From positions 1 to 24,200 of the forward strand of contig VBJR01000154.1 in assembly GCA_005880175.1 (NCBI GenBank): DNA of 24,200 bases. Direction: 5' to 3'. The first letter of the stretch is position 1. Each line of letters starts with the position of its first letter. Under the pieces are notes generated by a model. The model was not told the DNA's origin, did not search any database, and saw only the letters and a program-made list of their open reading frames with translations. Position numbers and translations under genes: made by a program. This DNA is from Chloroflexota bacterium (GTDB lineage Bacteria; Chloroflexota; Dormibacteria; Dormibacterales; Dormibacteraceae). Shown here in pieces: positions 13,420 through 21,360 of this stretch.

Positions 13420-14800
13420 AGCGCAGCTTGAGGCGCATCAGCGTGCCGCCGTCGGCCGGCAGCTCCGCCGTCACGGTCCCCCCGTGGGCCTCGGCGACCT
13501 GGCGCACGATCGACAGGCCCAGGCCCGAGCCCGGCATCGCCCGCGCGGCCGGCGCCCGCCAGAAGCGGTCGAACACGAACGGCAGGTCGGCGCGGTCGAT
13601 GCCGGGACCGTGGTCGCGCACCAGGACCTCGCGGTCCACCACGCTGACCTCGACCGTCGTCCCCGGCGGGCTCCACTTGCCGGCGTTGTCGAGCAGGTTG
13701 GAGATGGCCCGGTCGAGGCGGCCCGACTGGCCCATCACCACGGACTCGGCCAGCCGGGTGTCGAAGTAGACCAGGGGCCAGTTCGTCGCCGCCCGCTCAA
13801 CCGCCGAGGCGACGATCCAGTCGAGGCGGACCTCCTCCTTCTCCTCCGGGGCCTGGTCGCCCCGGGCCAGGTCGATCAGGTCCTGGACCAGACGCGTCAG
13901 CTGCTCGACCTGGGACACGACGTCCTTGAGCAGCCGGTCGCGCTCGGGCCCGACCAGGGAGGGCGAGCGCTGCAGCACCTCGATGTTCGTGCGCATGCTG
14001 GCGAGCGGGGTCCGCAGCTCGTGCGAGGCGTCGGCGACGAGCTGGCGCTGCGTCCGCAGCGACTGGTCCAGCGCCACCAGCATGCGGTTGAAGTGGGCGC
14101 CGAGCCGGCCCAGCTCGTCGTCGCCGGTGTACGGCACCACCTGCGACATGTCGCCCGTCTCGGTCACGTGGTCCACGGCCTGGCGCAGCCGGTGGATCGG
14201 GCGCAGGCCAGTCCGGGCGATGAGGTAGCCCAGGAGGGCGGCGAGGGCGACCCCGCCCCCGGCGACCAGCGTCAGCACCACCCGGATGGTGCTCAGCGTC
14301 CGGTCCATCTCGGTCAGGGACCGCGCCACCTGCACCGTGTACCCCGTGTATCGACCCTCGGAGTCGACCACGCGCTCGGTGAAGATGCGGACGTGGATGC
14401 TCTGGAGCGTGTCGTCGCGCCAGTACTCGGGGATCGAGCCGTCGACCACCTGCCGGTCGCCGTCGGTGACGGGGAGCTGGAACGGCGGCGGGGAGACGTT
14501 CAGGGAGGGCAGCGGCTGGGCGTCCTTGTCCAGGATCTGGGCGGACGTGGCGGTATTGCCGAACGGCAGCTGCGTCACCGTCACCCGGCCGGCGCGGATC
14601 TGCGTGCTGTCCGCGTCGGACCGCAGGCTCTCGTTGACCTGCCCGTTCAGCACGTACCAGGCGACGAAGTAGATGCCGCCGGCGGCGATCGCGACGGCGG
14701 CGGCGAGGGCGATCGCGGTCGTCAGCGTCAGTCGCGCCTGGAAGCTCAGACCGCTGAGCTGCGCCCCGATGTAGCGGCTAACGGAGCGTGTAACCGACAC
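13418..14800 (-). CDS. MprB/BaeS-like sensor histidine kinase
   Basis: A 460-residue kinase from GTG 14800, the nearest usable start, overlapping the regulator gene by 23 bases. Membrane helix 1 is at about 24-50 and helix 2 at 172-197, bounding an extracytoplasmic sensor domain of about 120 residues. A HAMP linker ([19 protein letters not shown]) follows, then HisKA with His260 in [13 protein letters not shown], the N-box [30 protein letters not shown] and GSGLGLSIV. It autophosphorylates and passes phosphate to the coupled OmpR-family regulator. The likely stimulus is envelope stress by analogy with MprAB, but the sensor domain is not diagnostic. Confidence 0.95.
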   Translation of the reverse strand: MSVTRSVSRYIGAQLSGLSFQARLTLTTAIALAAAVAIAAGGIYFVAWYVLNGQVNESLRSDADSTQIRAGRVTVTQLPFGNTATSAQILDKDAQPLPSLNVSPPPFQLPVTDGDRQVVDGSIPEYWRDDTLQSIHVRIFTERVVDSEGRYTGYTVQVARSLTEMDRTLSTIRVVLTLVAGGGVALAALLGYLIARTGLRPIHRLRQAVDHVTETGDMSQVVPYTGDDELGRLGAHFNRMLVALDQSLRTQRQLVADASHELRTPLASMRTNIEVLQRSPSLVGPERDRLLKDVVSQVEQLTRLVQDLIDLARGDQAPEEKEEVRLDWIVASAVERAATNWPLVYFDTRLAESVVMGQSGRLDRAISNLLDNAGKWSPPGTTVEVSVVDREVLVRDHGPGIDRADLPFVFDRFWRAPAARAMPGSGLGLSIVRQVAEAHGGTVTAELPADGGTLMRLKLR

Positions 14801-15455
14801 CCCGGACGGTGTGGATGAGCCGGGGCTCGCCCTCGGCCTCGAGCTTGCGGCGCAGGTACGAGACATAGACCTCCAGCGCGTTCGAGCTGGCGCCGAAGTC
14901 GTAGCCCCAGACCTCCTCGAAGATCCGTGAGCGGGTGAGCACGACGCGCGGGTTGCGCATGAACAGCTCCAGGAGGCGGAACTCGGTGCGCGTGAGCTGG
15001 AGCTCGCGGGGGCCGCGCCGGACCTCCATCGTCTGCAGGTCCAGGACCAGGTCGCCGAACTTGAGCACGCCCTCGCTGGGCGTCGCGGTCGTCCGCCGGA
15101 GCAGCGCCCGGAGCCGGGCCAGCAGCTCGTCGAGCGCGAACGGCTTGACCAGGTAGTCGTCGGCGCCGGCGTCCAGCCCCTCGACGCGGTCGGTGACGGC
15201 GTCACGGGCGGTGAGCATCAGCACCGGGGTGCGGTCGCCGCGCTCGCGCACCCGCCGGCACACCTCCAGCCCGTCCATCAGCGGCAGGCCGAGGTCCAGG
15301 ATGACCGCGTCCTGCGCCGCGCTCGTCATCATCTGCAGCGCCTGGCGCCCGTCGTGCGCGAACGAGACCCGGTAGCCCTCGAGCTTGAGGGCGCGGTCGA
15401 GCGCCGTGCGCAGCGCCGGGTCGTCGTCTACGACCAGGATCTCCAACGTGGCCAA
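14778..15455 (-). CDS. MprA/OmpR-family response regulator
   Basis: A 225-residue regulator from TTG 15455. The receiver has acidic residues in VVDDDPALR, phosphoacceptor Asp54 (VILDLGLP), Thr in MLTARD and Lys in VKPFALDEL. The winged-helix domain ([20 protein letters not shown] to VSYLRRKLE, ending VRGVGYTLR) is complete. AAGGAAG lies about 12 bases upstream, the best ribosome site; a second TTG at 15446 is an alternative start. It is coupled to the kinase gene by overlap and faces a divergent receiver-like gene across a region with CTTAG repeats that may be its own binding sites. Confidence 0.96.
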   Translation of the reverse strand: MATLEILVVDDDPALRTALDRALKLEGYRVSFAHDGRQALQMMTSAAQDAVILDLGLPLMDGLEVCRRVRERGDRTPVLMLTARDAVTDRVEGLDAGADDYLVKPFALDELLARLRALLRRTTATPSEGVLKFGDLVLDLQTMEVRRGPRELQLTRTEFRLLELFMRNPRVVLTRSRIFEEVWGYDFGASSNALEVYVSYLRRKLEAEGEPRLIHTVRGVGYTLR

Positions 15456-15470
15456 CGATAGAAACGCTTC

Positions 15471-15534
15471 CTTAGGCGGAGCTTAGCGCTCCGCATCTCA
15501 GGCACATCAAAGGCGAGCTTAATCCTCTTCTAAG
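15471..15534. promoter_or_regulatory. CTTAG repeats between the MprA-like regulator and the divergent receiver-like gene
   Basis: CTTAG occurs at 15471-15475 and 15482-15486, exactly 11 bp apart. GCTTAA follows at about 15517-15522 and the inverted CTAAG at 15530-15534. Direct repeats one helical turn apart in an AT-richer divergent promoter are what OmpR-family dimers bind, so auto- and cross-regulation is likely by inference. Confidence 0.5.
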
Positions 15535-15607
15535 GGTCCTCTGATCCACTGTGGCGCGAAGGCGGCACACCCCCCACCGTCGCTCGTCCGCCAGGAGGCA
15601 ACCCGAG

Positions 15608-16078
15608 ATGAACGTCTCGACGCAGCAGAGAACGAGGAAGAGCACCACCCGGACCCGGTCGCTGGTCGCCCTCCTCATCGCCGGTCACCCCGAGGAGGCG
15701 GACCGGTACGCCGTCAAGCTCCGGATGGACGGGTACGCCGTCGTCCCCGCCACGGGCCTGGAGCAGGCGCTGGAGCGCGCCGAGGCGGCCCAGCCCGACC
15801 TGATCTTCGTGTGCGTCGGCCCGTGGGCCGTGCCGGCGCTGGTGCTGCTGGTCCTGCGCTCGGACCAGGCCACGCGGGGGGTGCCCACGGTGCTGGTCTC
15901 CGACCACACGCGCGGCCAGCTCGCCGCCGAGGTGGGCGGCCTGCTCAGCACGGAGAACGTGGTGCCCCGGAACGCGGCCGTCCACGCCGCCCGTGAGGAG
16001 CAGGCGCTGAGCGGCCGGCCCGCCGGCTGCGGCCGCCGCCCCGGCTGGGAGCAGTGGCTCAGCCCGAAGCGCGGGTAG
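15608..16078 (+). CDS. Receiver-like protein lacking the phosphoacceptor Asp
   Basis: A 156-residue product from ATG 15608, chosen because AGGAGG lies nine bases upstream. Residues 18-125 follow the receiver alpha/beta pattern: SLVALLIAGHPEEADRYAVK, PDLIFVCVGPW, then VPTVLVSD. The expected acidic pair is Ala25-Gly26 and the phosphoacceptor position is Cys69, so it cannot be phosphorylated in the usual way. There is no output domain, only a basic, Gly/Arg-rich tail. It may be an adaptor or a partner that binds the neighbouring two-component proteins without phosphorylation. The fold assignment rests on pattern only. It diverges from the regulator gene and ends at a strong bidirectional terminator. 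Confidence 0.75.
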   Translation: MNVSTQQRTRKSTTRTRSLVALLIAGHPEEADRYAVKLRMDGYAVVPATGLEQALERAEAAQPDLIFVCVGPWAVPALVLLVLRSDQATRGVPTVLVSDHTRGQLAAEVGGLLSTENVVPRNAAVHAAREEQALSGRPAGCGRRPGWEQWLSPKRG

Positions 16079-16086
16079 CGGGGTCC

Positions 16087-16139
16087 TGCCGTACCGTGGC
16101 CACCTCTCGGCCAGACGGTGACGTGGCCGCGGTACGGCA
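16087..16139. terminator. Bidirectional terminator hairpin between convergent genes
   Basis: TGCCGTACCGTGGCCAC (16087-16103) pairs with GTGGCCGCGGTACGGCA (16123-16139): 17 bp with one mismatch and a 19-nt loop. It fills the 83-bp gap between two convergent stop codons. Confidence 0.7.
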
Positions 16140-16161
16140 CCGCCGCAGCGCCGGCGGCTCG

Positions 16162-17193
16162 CTAGACCGCGACCCCCAGCGCCTCCGCCGACGCGGCGAT
16201 CTGGTGCCACGTCGCCTCCGGCAGCGGGACCGCGGCCGCCCGCGCCTCGCGTGAGCGCGCCTCCGGGTCGCCGGGGGCCATGACGCGCTCGAACCCCGGC
16301 GCCGGGGGCAGGTCCCGGATCTCCTCGGCGAAGCGGCCGGCGCTGGCCGCCGCGGCGTCCGCCGGCCGGAACAGTCCCGCGTCCACGGCCAGGAAGAACG
16401 CGCCGGCCCGGGTGAACGGCCCCCGGTCCTGCCCGTCCGCCAGCGCGTCCGCGCCGGTCAGCGCCTGCCCGAACAGCTGGGCGAAGAACGCCAGCGCGTA
16501 GCCCTTGTGCGCGCCGAACGGCAGCAGCCAGCCGCCGAGGGCGGCGTCCGGGTCGGTCGTCGGCCGGCCCTCGCGGTCCAGGGCCGAACCATCCGGCAGC
16601 GGCACGCCCCTGTCCTTCGCGACCATGATCTTGCCCCCGGCCACCGCGGTCGTCGCGAAATCGAGCAGCAGCGTGCCGGCGGGTCCGCCCGGGAACGCGG
16701 CCGCCATCGGGTTCGTGCCGTAGATCCCCCGGCTGGCGCCGTACGGCACCGCCGACCGGTACGCGCTCAGGCCGCCGAGCCACAGCATCGCGACCAGGCC
16801 GCGGTCCGCCGCCCGCTCCGCGTACGTGCCCAGGCGGCCGATGTGCGTGGCGTGGACGAGCGCGGCGGCGCCCAGCCCGGCCCGTGCCGCGCGGTCGCAC
16901 GCCGCGTCCATCGCCACGGTGGCCGCCGGGTGCCCGAAGCCCCACTCCCCGCTCACCAGCGCCGCCGCCGGCGACTCGCGCAGGACGCGAGGCCGCTCCG
17001 CCGGCCGCACCCACCCCTGGCGGATCTGACCCAGGTACCACGGGATGCGGAGCACGCCGTGCGAGTCGTGGCCTGCGAGGTTGGAGGCGACCAGGTGGTC
17101 GGCCACGTGCTCGGCGATGTCCGTCGGGGCGCCGGCCGCCGCGAAGATCCGGCGGCCCAGGTCGCGCAGGTAGGCTGGCTCGAACTCGGGCAT
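16162..17193 (-). CDS. Ldh2-family NAD(P)-dependent malate/L-lactate-type dehydrogenase
   Basis: A 343-residue enzyme from ATG 17193. It carries the family signature GHDSHGVLRIPWYL near the start (His of DSHG in the active site), then LVHATHIGRLGTYAERAADR, GTNPMAAAFPG, LLDFATTAVAGGKIM and GGWLLPFGAHKGYALAF. This family has its own fold, distinct from classical lactate and malate dehydrogenases, and includes ureidoglycolate, sulfolactate and diketogulonate reductases. It oxidises 2-hydroxy acids or reduces 2-oxo acids; the exact substrate cannot be assigned. An in-frame upstream GTG would add a Ser/Arg-rich leader without coding character. It stands alone, divergent from the YCII/sigma-factor pair. 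Confidence 0.94.
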   Translation of the reverse strand: MPEFEPAYLRDLGRRIFAAAGAPTDIAEHVADHLVASNLAGHDSHGVLRIPWYLGQIRQGWVRPAERPRVLRESPAAALVSGEWGFGHPAATVAMDAACDRAARAGLGAAALVHATHIGRLGTYAERAADRGLVAMLWLGGLSAYRSAVPYGASRGIYGTNPMAAAFPGGPAGTLLLDFATTAVAGGKIMVAKDRGVPLPDGSALDREGRPTTDPDAALGGWLLPFGAHKGYALAFFAQLFGQALTGADALADGQDRGPFTRAGAFFLAVDAGLFRPADAAAASAGRFAEEIRDLPPAPGFERVMAPGDPEARSREARAAAVPLPEATWHQIAASAEALGVAV

Positions 17194-17304
17194 GCAGGAC
17201 ACGCTACTTCCTGGCCGGCCGGCGCTGTCCTCCGGCGCCCTCGTCGTTCGATAGAGGAGTGAGGCCGGCGCCCGGACCGGCCACCCACGTATGGAGGCGC
17301 GCAC

Positions 17305-17664
17305 GTGAAGTACATGCTCCTGCTCAACCGAACCCAGGACTCGCTGCCCGAGGCCGGCTCGCGCGAGGCGGCCGAGCTGAACGCCGCGTACGCCGAGGTC
17401 ACGACCGCGATGGCCGAGGCCAGGGTGCTGGTGGACTGCGGCCCGCTCCAGCCCGAGTCGGCGACGACCACCGTCCGCGTCCGGAACGGCGAGACGCTCG
17501 TCACGGACGGCCCGTCGGCCGAGATCAAGGAGCTGCTCGGCGGGTACACGATCGTCGACTGCGCCGACCTGGACGAGGCGCTGCGCTGGGCGGCCCGCAT
17601 CCCCGCGGCACGGGAGGCGTCGGTCGTGGTCCGGCCGGTGGCCGGGCTCCGCGCCCCGGTGTGA
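17305..17664 (+). CDS. YCII-related (DGPF-domain) protein
   Basis: A 119-residue protein starting MKYMLLLNRTQD, with the signature VTDGPSAEIKELLGGYTIVD (the DGPF motif, here DGPS) and the C-terminal ALRWAARIPAA. These dimeric ferredoxin-like proteins are the standard genomic partners of ECF42 sigma factors. GGAGG lies seven bases before the GTG start. The stop overlaps the sigma-factor start in GTGA, so translation is coupled. Its biochemical role is not established; signalling to the sigma factor or acting in its stress regulon is inferred from the conserved pairing. Confidence 0.95.
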   Translation: MKYMLLLNRTQDSLPEAGSREAAELNAAYAEVTTAMAEARVLVDCGPLQPESATTTVRVRNGETLVTDGPSAEIKELLGGYTIVDCADLDEALRWAARIPAAREASVVVRPVAGLRAPV

Positions 17665-18890
17665 CCACCGAGCTGGAGGCGCTGGTCCGCTCCCACTGGT
17701 GGCGCGCGGTGGCCTCGACCACCCGCGCCGCCGGGGGCGACCTGGGCCTCGCCGAGGACGCGGTCCAGGAAGCCTGCGCGGCGGCGCTGGCGCGGTGGCC
17801 GGCGGAGGGCGCGCCGCCCAACCCGCTGGGCTGGCTGATCGCGGTCGCCCGCCGCCGGGCCATCGACCGGCAGCGCCGCGAGGCGAAGCGAACCGAGAAG
17901 GAGGCGGCCGCCGTGCACGAGCGTCCCGAACCCCCGCCGGACGCGGCGGCGGGGGGCTCCGCCGCTGACGACCTGGGCCTGGTCCTGATGTGCTGCCACC
18001 CGGCCCTCGACCCGGCCACCCGCATCGCGCTGACGCTGCGCTGCGTGTGCGGGCTCGCCACGGCCGAGATCGCGGCCGCGTTCCTGGTCCCCGAGGCGAC
18101 GATGGCCAAGCGCCTGGTGCGCGGGAAGGCGAAGATCCGGGACGCCGGCATCCGCTTCAAGGTGCCCACCGGCGAGGACGCCCGCGAGCGCCTACCGGCG
18201 GTGCTGAAGGTGATCTTTCTCGTGTTCACCGAGGGCCACATGGCCAGCGGGGGCACCGCCCTGGTCCGGGGCGAGCTGTGCGACGCCGCGATCGGGCTCG
18301 CGCGCGGCCTGGCCGAACGGCTCCCCGACGAGCCGGAGGCGGCGGGGCTGCTGGCGCTGCTGCTGCTGACGGACGCCCGCCGGGCGGCCAGGACCGACGC
18401 GGCCGGCGACCTGGTGCTGCTGGAGGACCAGGACCGCGCCCGCTGGGACCGCGGCCTGATCGCGGAGGGCGAGGCCGTGCTGGAGCGCGCGCTCCGGGCC
18501 GGCCGGCCCGGCCCGTACCAGCTCCACGCCGCGATCGCCGCCTGCCACGCGGACGCCGCGACCGCTGCCGAGACGGACTGGCGCCAGATCGCGCTGCTCT
18601 ACGGCGAGCTGATCCGGCACGAGCCGACGCCGGTCGTGGAGGCGAACCGGGCGGTGGCGGTCGCGATGGCCGAGGGGCCGGCGGCGGGACTGGTCATCCT
18701 CGACGCGGTGGGCCACCACCCCCAGCTGCGGCGGTGGCCCCAGCTCCACGTGGCGCGAGCCGACCTGCTGGCCCGGCTCGGCCGCGCTGAGGAGGCCGTC
18801 GCCGCCTACCGGACGGCGCTGGCGCTGGAGCCGCCCGAGGCCGAGCGGCGGTTCATCGGGACCCGGATCCGGCGGCTGCTGGACGGCTGA
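17661..18890 (+). CDS. ECF42-type RNA polymerase sigma factor with long C-terminal extension
   Basis: A 409-residue sigma factor. Region 2 spans about 5-75 (GLAEDAVQEACAAALARWP, WLIAVARRRAIDRQRREAK) and region 4 about 105-165 (CHPALDPATRIALTLRCVCG, TAEIAAAFLVPEATMAKRLV). A helical extension of about 230 residues follows, including the family stretch PAVLKVIFLVFTEGHMAS, LHAAIAACHA and TPR-like VEANRAVAVAM and RLGRAEEAVAAYRTALAL. ECF42 factors lack a classic anti-sigma partner and are thought to be controlled through the extension and the coupled DGPF-domain protein. No anti-sigma gene is nearby. It ends nine bases from the stop of a convergent gene, so transcripts may overlap. Confidence 0.97.
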   Translation: MTTELEALVRSHWWRAVASTTRAAGGDLGLAEDAVQEACAAALARWPAEGAPPNPLGWLIAVARRRAIDRQRREAKRTEKEAAAVHERPEPPPDAAAGGSAADDLGLVLMCCHPALDPATRIALTLRCVCGLATAEIAAAFLVPEATMAKRLVRGKAKIRDAGIRFKVPTGEDARERLPAVLKVIFLVFTEGHMASGGTALVRGELCDAAIGLARGLAERLPDEPEAAGLLALLLLTDARRAARTDAAGDLVLLEDQDRARWDRGLIAEGEAVLERALRAGRPGPYQLHAAIAACHADAATAAETDWRQIALLYGELIRHEPTPVVEANRAVAVAMAEGPAAGLVILDAVGHHPQLRRWPQLHVARADLLARLGRAEEAVAAYRTALALEPPEAERRFIGTRIRRLLDG

Positions 18891-18899
18891 GCGGGCCGG

Positions 18900-19979
18900 T
18901 CAGAGCCCGGACGGCTCGTGCGGGCCGAGCACCAGCACCTCGAACAGGCCCCAGCCCACCTCGCCCTCGCACTCGAACCGGGCCAGGTGGTCCACCAGGC
19001 CGACCAGCCGGACCCGGTCCTCCGGCACCGACGGGTCCAGCGTCAGCCCCTGGACCTCGAACGGGCCCTGATACGCCCCGTGCCGCCACGTCGCGTCGCC
19101 ACCGTAGCCGCCGACGCTGAGGTTGAGCGGGACGACCGGCTCCACGCGGACCTCGAACGGGCGGCCGCCCGGGGGCGCGAACGCGAGGGTGGCGGCCCGC
19201 AGCGCCCGCGTGCCCGGCTCCAGCTCCAGCCGGTGCTCGGGCCGGCCCAGCGGCTCGGCCGGGCGGCCGGACGACTCCGGCCAGACGCACACCGCCTCCT
19301 CCAGGAGCCGGCCCCCATGGCGGTCCTCCTGCACGATGACCAGGATCGAGCGGTCGGCGAACTGCATCGGCGCGTAGATCCAGAAGAAGCTGGGCGGCTC
19401 GGCCGAGCGGATGCCGGGCGGCTCGGGCTCGCCGACCGGCCGCACGCCCCACGAGCGGTCGCGGAAGCCCCACCAGTGGTCGGGTGTGACCTCGTGCGTC
19501 TCGCCCGCGACCCGCAAGCGGCCGCTCCAGCGCCCGGTCTGGGCCATGCGCACCGAGTCGAAGACCACGCGCTCGAAGTGCCGGAGGTGGTGGCGCGGCT
19601 CGCGCGTCGCCGGGATGCCGCCCTCGAACGTCAGGTCGAAGTCGAGGCCCCACTCGTTGGGCTCGAGCGCGATGCGGAGCCGGCGCAGCCCTTCGAGCAC
19701 CTCGACCCGGAACGGGCCGGCGGTGGTGTCCATGCGGTCGGCGCCGAGCTCGCGGGACGCCCGGACGACGTGATGCTTCCCGCCCGTGACGACCGCCGCG
19801 AACGCGTCCACCACGCCCAGGTTCGGGTATTGGCCCAGGCCGGCGGCGAGGAACAGGTCGGGGCCGCACGGGTGGCAGTTGAAGTAGTAGCGGTCGTAGA
19901 AGTTGCGGTCGCTCGTGGCCACGTGGCGCATGACCTCGGCGACCTGGTGGATCGGGTAGTCGTCCAGCGGTGTCAGCAT
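18900..19979 (-). CDS. Uncharacterised AttH/lipocalin-like protein, operonic with a phosphotransferase
   Basis: A 359-residue protein from ATG 19979. It starts PLDDYPIHQVAEVMRHVATS and contains DRNFYDRYYFNCHP, PNLGVVDAFAAVV, a beta-rich middle and the striking DHWWGFRDRSWGVRP, followed by FFWIYAPMQFAD. The beta-rich make-up and the GxRDRSWG-type motif recall two-lobed AttH/CrtC-like (lipocalin-related) proteins encoded beside APH-family phosphotransferases in actinobacteria; this is recollection of a pattern, not a family match. No signal peptide is seen. Its first codons overlap the end of the phosphotransferase gene by seven bases (ATGCTGA), so the two act together, perhaps on a lipid or CoA-linked substrate. 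Confidence 0.85.
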   Translation of the reverse strand: MLTPLDDYPIHQVAEVMRHVATSDRNFYDRYYFNCHPCGPDLFLAAGLGQYPNLGVVDAFAAVVTGGKHHVVRASRELGADRMDTTAGPFRVEVLEGLRRLRIALEPNEWGLDFDLTFEGGIPATREPRHHLRHFERVVFDSVRMAQTGRWSGRLRVAGETHEVTPDHWWGFRDRSWGVRPVGEPEPPGIRSAEPPSFFWIYAPMQFADRSILVIVQEDRHGGRLLEEAVCVWPESSGRPAEPLGRPEHRLELEPGTRALRAATLAFAPPGGRPFEVRVEPVVPLNLSVGGYGGDATWRHGAYQGPFEVQGLTLDPSVPEDRVRLVGLVDHLARFECEGEVGWGLFEVLVLGPHEPSGL

Positions 19980-21043
19980 CGCTGCTCCAGGATGACGCGG
20001 AGCAGCCGCGCCGCGGTGTTCGTCGTCGGGTAGTCGCTGCCGAGCGGCATCCAGCCGACCTGCATGAACAGCACGCCGAGGCGGGCCATGATCACGGCGA
20101 AGCGGAGCGCGGCGAGCACCTCGTAGTACGCGAGGTCGCGCATCGGCCGGCCGAGCAGCCGCTCGTAGCGCGCGACCGTCTCCTCGCGGCTCGGGAACCC
20201 GGCCAGGCGCGGCGTCTCGTAGCCCTCGCTGTGGTGCCGGTCGAAGTACAGGAACCAGGCCAGGTCCACCTCCGGCTGGCCCAGCGTCACCATCTCCCAG
20301 TCGAGGAGCGCGCGGGGCTCGAAGTCCCGGAAGATCACGTTCCCGATCCGGGCGTCGCCCCAGAGCAGGCGGAGCGGCCCCGTCTCGTCGGGCCGGTTCG
20401 CGCGCAGCCAGGCCAGGGCCCGGCGCGCGTCCGCCAGCTCGCCCGCGCCGGCCCACTCCAGGAACCGCTCGTAGTAGCCGAGCTGCTGGTCCACGCCGGT
20501 CCTCCCGAACTCGGGCCGGTCCACGAAGCCGAGCCCGAGGGCGTCCACGTCCAGCCGGTGGACCTGGGCGAGGGCGTCCACGGCGCCCCACCACAGGCGC
20601 GCGCGGTCCGCCGGCGACGCCTCGACCAGCCAGCCGTCCTGGTGGTACGTGGGCACGTCGCCCGGGACCTGGCCGGCGACCTGGTCCATGACGACGAACG
20701 AGGCGCCCAGCGGCTCCGGGTCGGCCTCGAACCAGCGCACCGCGGGCACGGGCAGGCTCGTCTCGGCGGCGAGGATGCGCATGACCCGGCACTGGTCGGC
20801 GAACCGCGGCTCGGGGAACAGCTGGTACGCGGTCGGGGCGACGCGGACCACCAGCGGGAGCCGCTCGCGGTTCCCGCGCTCGTCCCACTCCGCGTCGAAC
20901 AGCAGCGTCTCGCCCGAGAACCCGCCCGACGGCGTGCGGAGCCCCGTGACGATCAGGTCGTGGGCCTGGGGCAGCCGTTCGCGCAGCCACCCCTGCAGCA
21001 GCGAGCAGGTCAGCCCCGGATCCCGCTGGTCCGGGACCGGCAT
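19973..21043 (-). CDS. APH-family phosphotransferase (ACAD10/11-like)
   Basis: A 356-residue aminoglycoside-phosphotransferase-fold protein. The N-lobe has a Gly-rich loop (TPSGGFSGETLLFD), VVRVAP with Arg at the usual Lys position, and FVVMDQVAGQV as the hinge. The catalytic loop reads LLWGDARIGNVIF: WGD in place of the HGD seen in antibiotic kinases, with the metal-binding Asn retained, followed by ALLDWEMVTLGQPEVDLAWF. This WGD form is typical of the branch related to the kinase domain of ACAD10/11, which acts on hydroxyacyl substrates rather than drugs. Acyl-chain metabolism is therefore more likely than antibiotic resistance. It follows a 62-residue ORF by 11 bases. Confidence 0.93.
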   Translation of the reverse strand: MPVPDQRDPGLTCSLLQGWLRERLPQAHDLIVTGLRTPSGGFSGETLLFDAEWDERGNRERLPLVVRVAPTAYQLFPEPRFADQCRVMRILAAETSLPVPAVRWFEADPEPLGASFVVMDQVAGQVPGDVPTYHQDGWLVEASPADRARLWWGAVDALAQVHRLDVDALGLGFVDRPEFGRTGVDQQLGYYERFLEWAGAGELADARRALAWLRANRPDETGPLRLLWGDARIGNVIFRDFEPRALLDWEMVTLGQPEVDLAWFLYFDRHHSEGYETPRLAGFPSREETVARYERLLGRPMRDLAYYEVLAALRFAVIMARLGVLFMQVGWMPLGSDYPTTNTAARLLRVILEQRC

Positions 21044-21054
21044 GTCGCCGGACT

Positions 21055-21243
21055 CTACCTGCCCGCCCGCACCTCGTCAAGCCGCGGCCACGGGGCCGCC
21101 AGGGCCGGCTCCGGACGCGCCGGCGCGGCGCCGTCCAGACTGACCGCGGACGGCTCGCGCCTCGCCGCCCGGGCGTCGGGCGGCGCGTCGTCACCGCGGT
21201 ACCACTGCCAGCGCAGCTCGAACGTTCCGCTCACCGGCTGCAT
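21055..21243 (-). CDS. Small protein of unknown function heading the phosphotransferase operon
   Basis: A 62-residue product from ATG 21243 (MQPVSGTFELRWQWYRGDDA), with an Arg/Asp/Ala/Pro-rich disordered-looking remainder. GGGGAG lies five bases upstream; an in-frame ATG at 21258 also has GGAGG upstream. It ends 11 bases before the phosphotransferase start. I do not recognise it. Position and start signals favour a real gene, but homologues would be needed to be sure. Confidence 0.5.
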   Translation of the reverse strand: MQPVSGTFELRWQWYRGDDAPPDARAARREPSAVSLDGAAPARPEPALAAPWPRLDEVRAGR

Positions 21244-21264
21244 GACCGCTCCCCTCATTGGTCT

Positions 21265-21356
21265 GTCCAACCTCCCTTGGACCAGCGTGCCAGGCTCAGC
21301 GCGGCCCGTCTTCATGTGCCCCCGACGAGGCCGCCACCGCATACCATGGCACGCTG
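21265..21356. promoter_or_regulatory. Divergent promoter region with two inverted repeats
   Basis: GTCCAA (21265-21270) and TTGGAC (21277-21282) form a perfect dyad with a 6-bp spacer over the leader of the minus-strand operon. CAGCGTGCCA (21283-21292) and TGGCACGCTG (21347-21356) are perfect 10-bp inverted copies about 54 bp apart. TACCAT (21342-21347) could be the -10 box for the plus-strand dehydrogenase gene, giving a leader of only a few bases. Confidence 0.45.
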
Positions 21357-21360
21357 ACAC

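Noticed and set aside
16087..16139. Considered as a fourth member of the 42-bp dyad-pair family
   Set aside because: Its arms are not themselves palindromic, and its length fits a simple bidirectional terminator.
19973..21043. Aminoglycoside resistance kinase
   Set aside because: The catalytic loop is WGD rather than HGD and the gene is coupled to an AttH-like gene, which matches the ACAD10/11-like branch rather than drug kinases.
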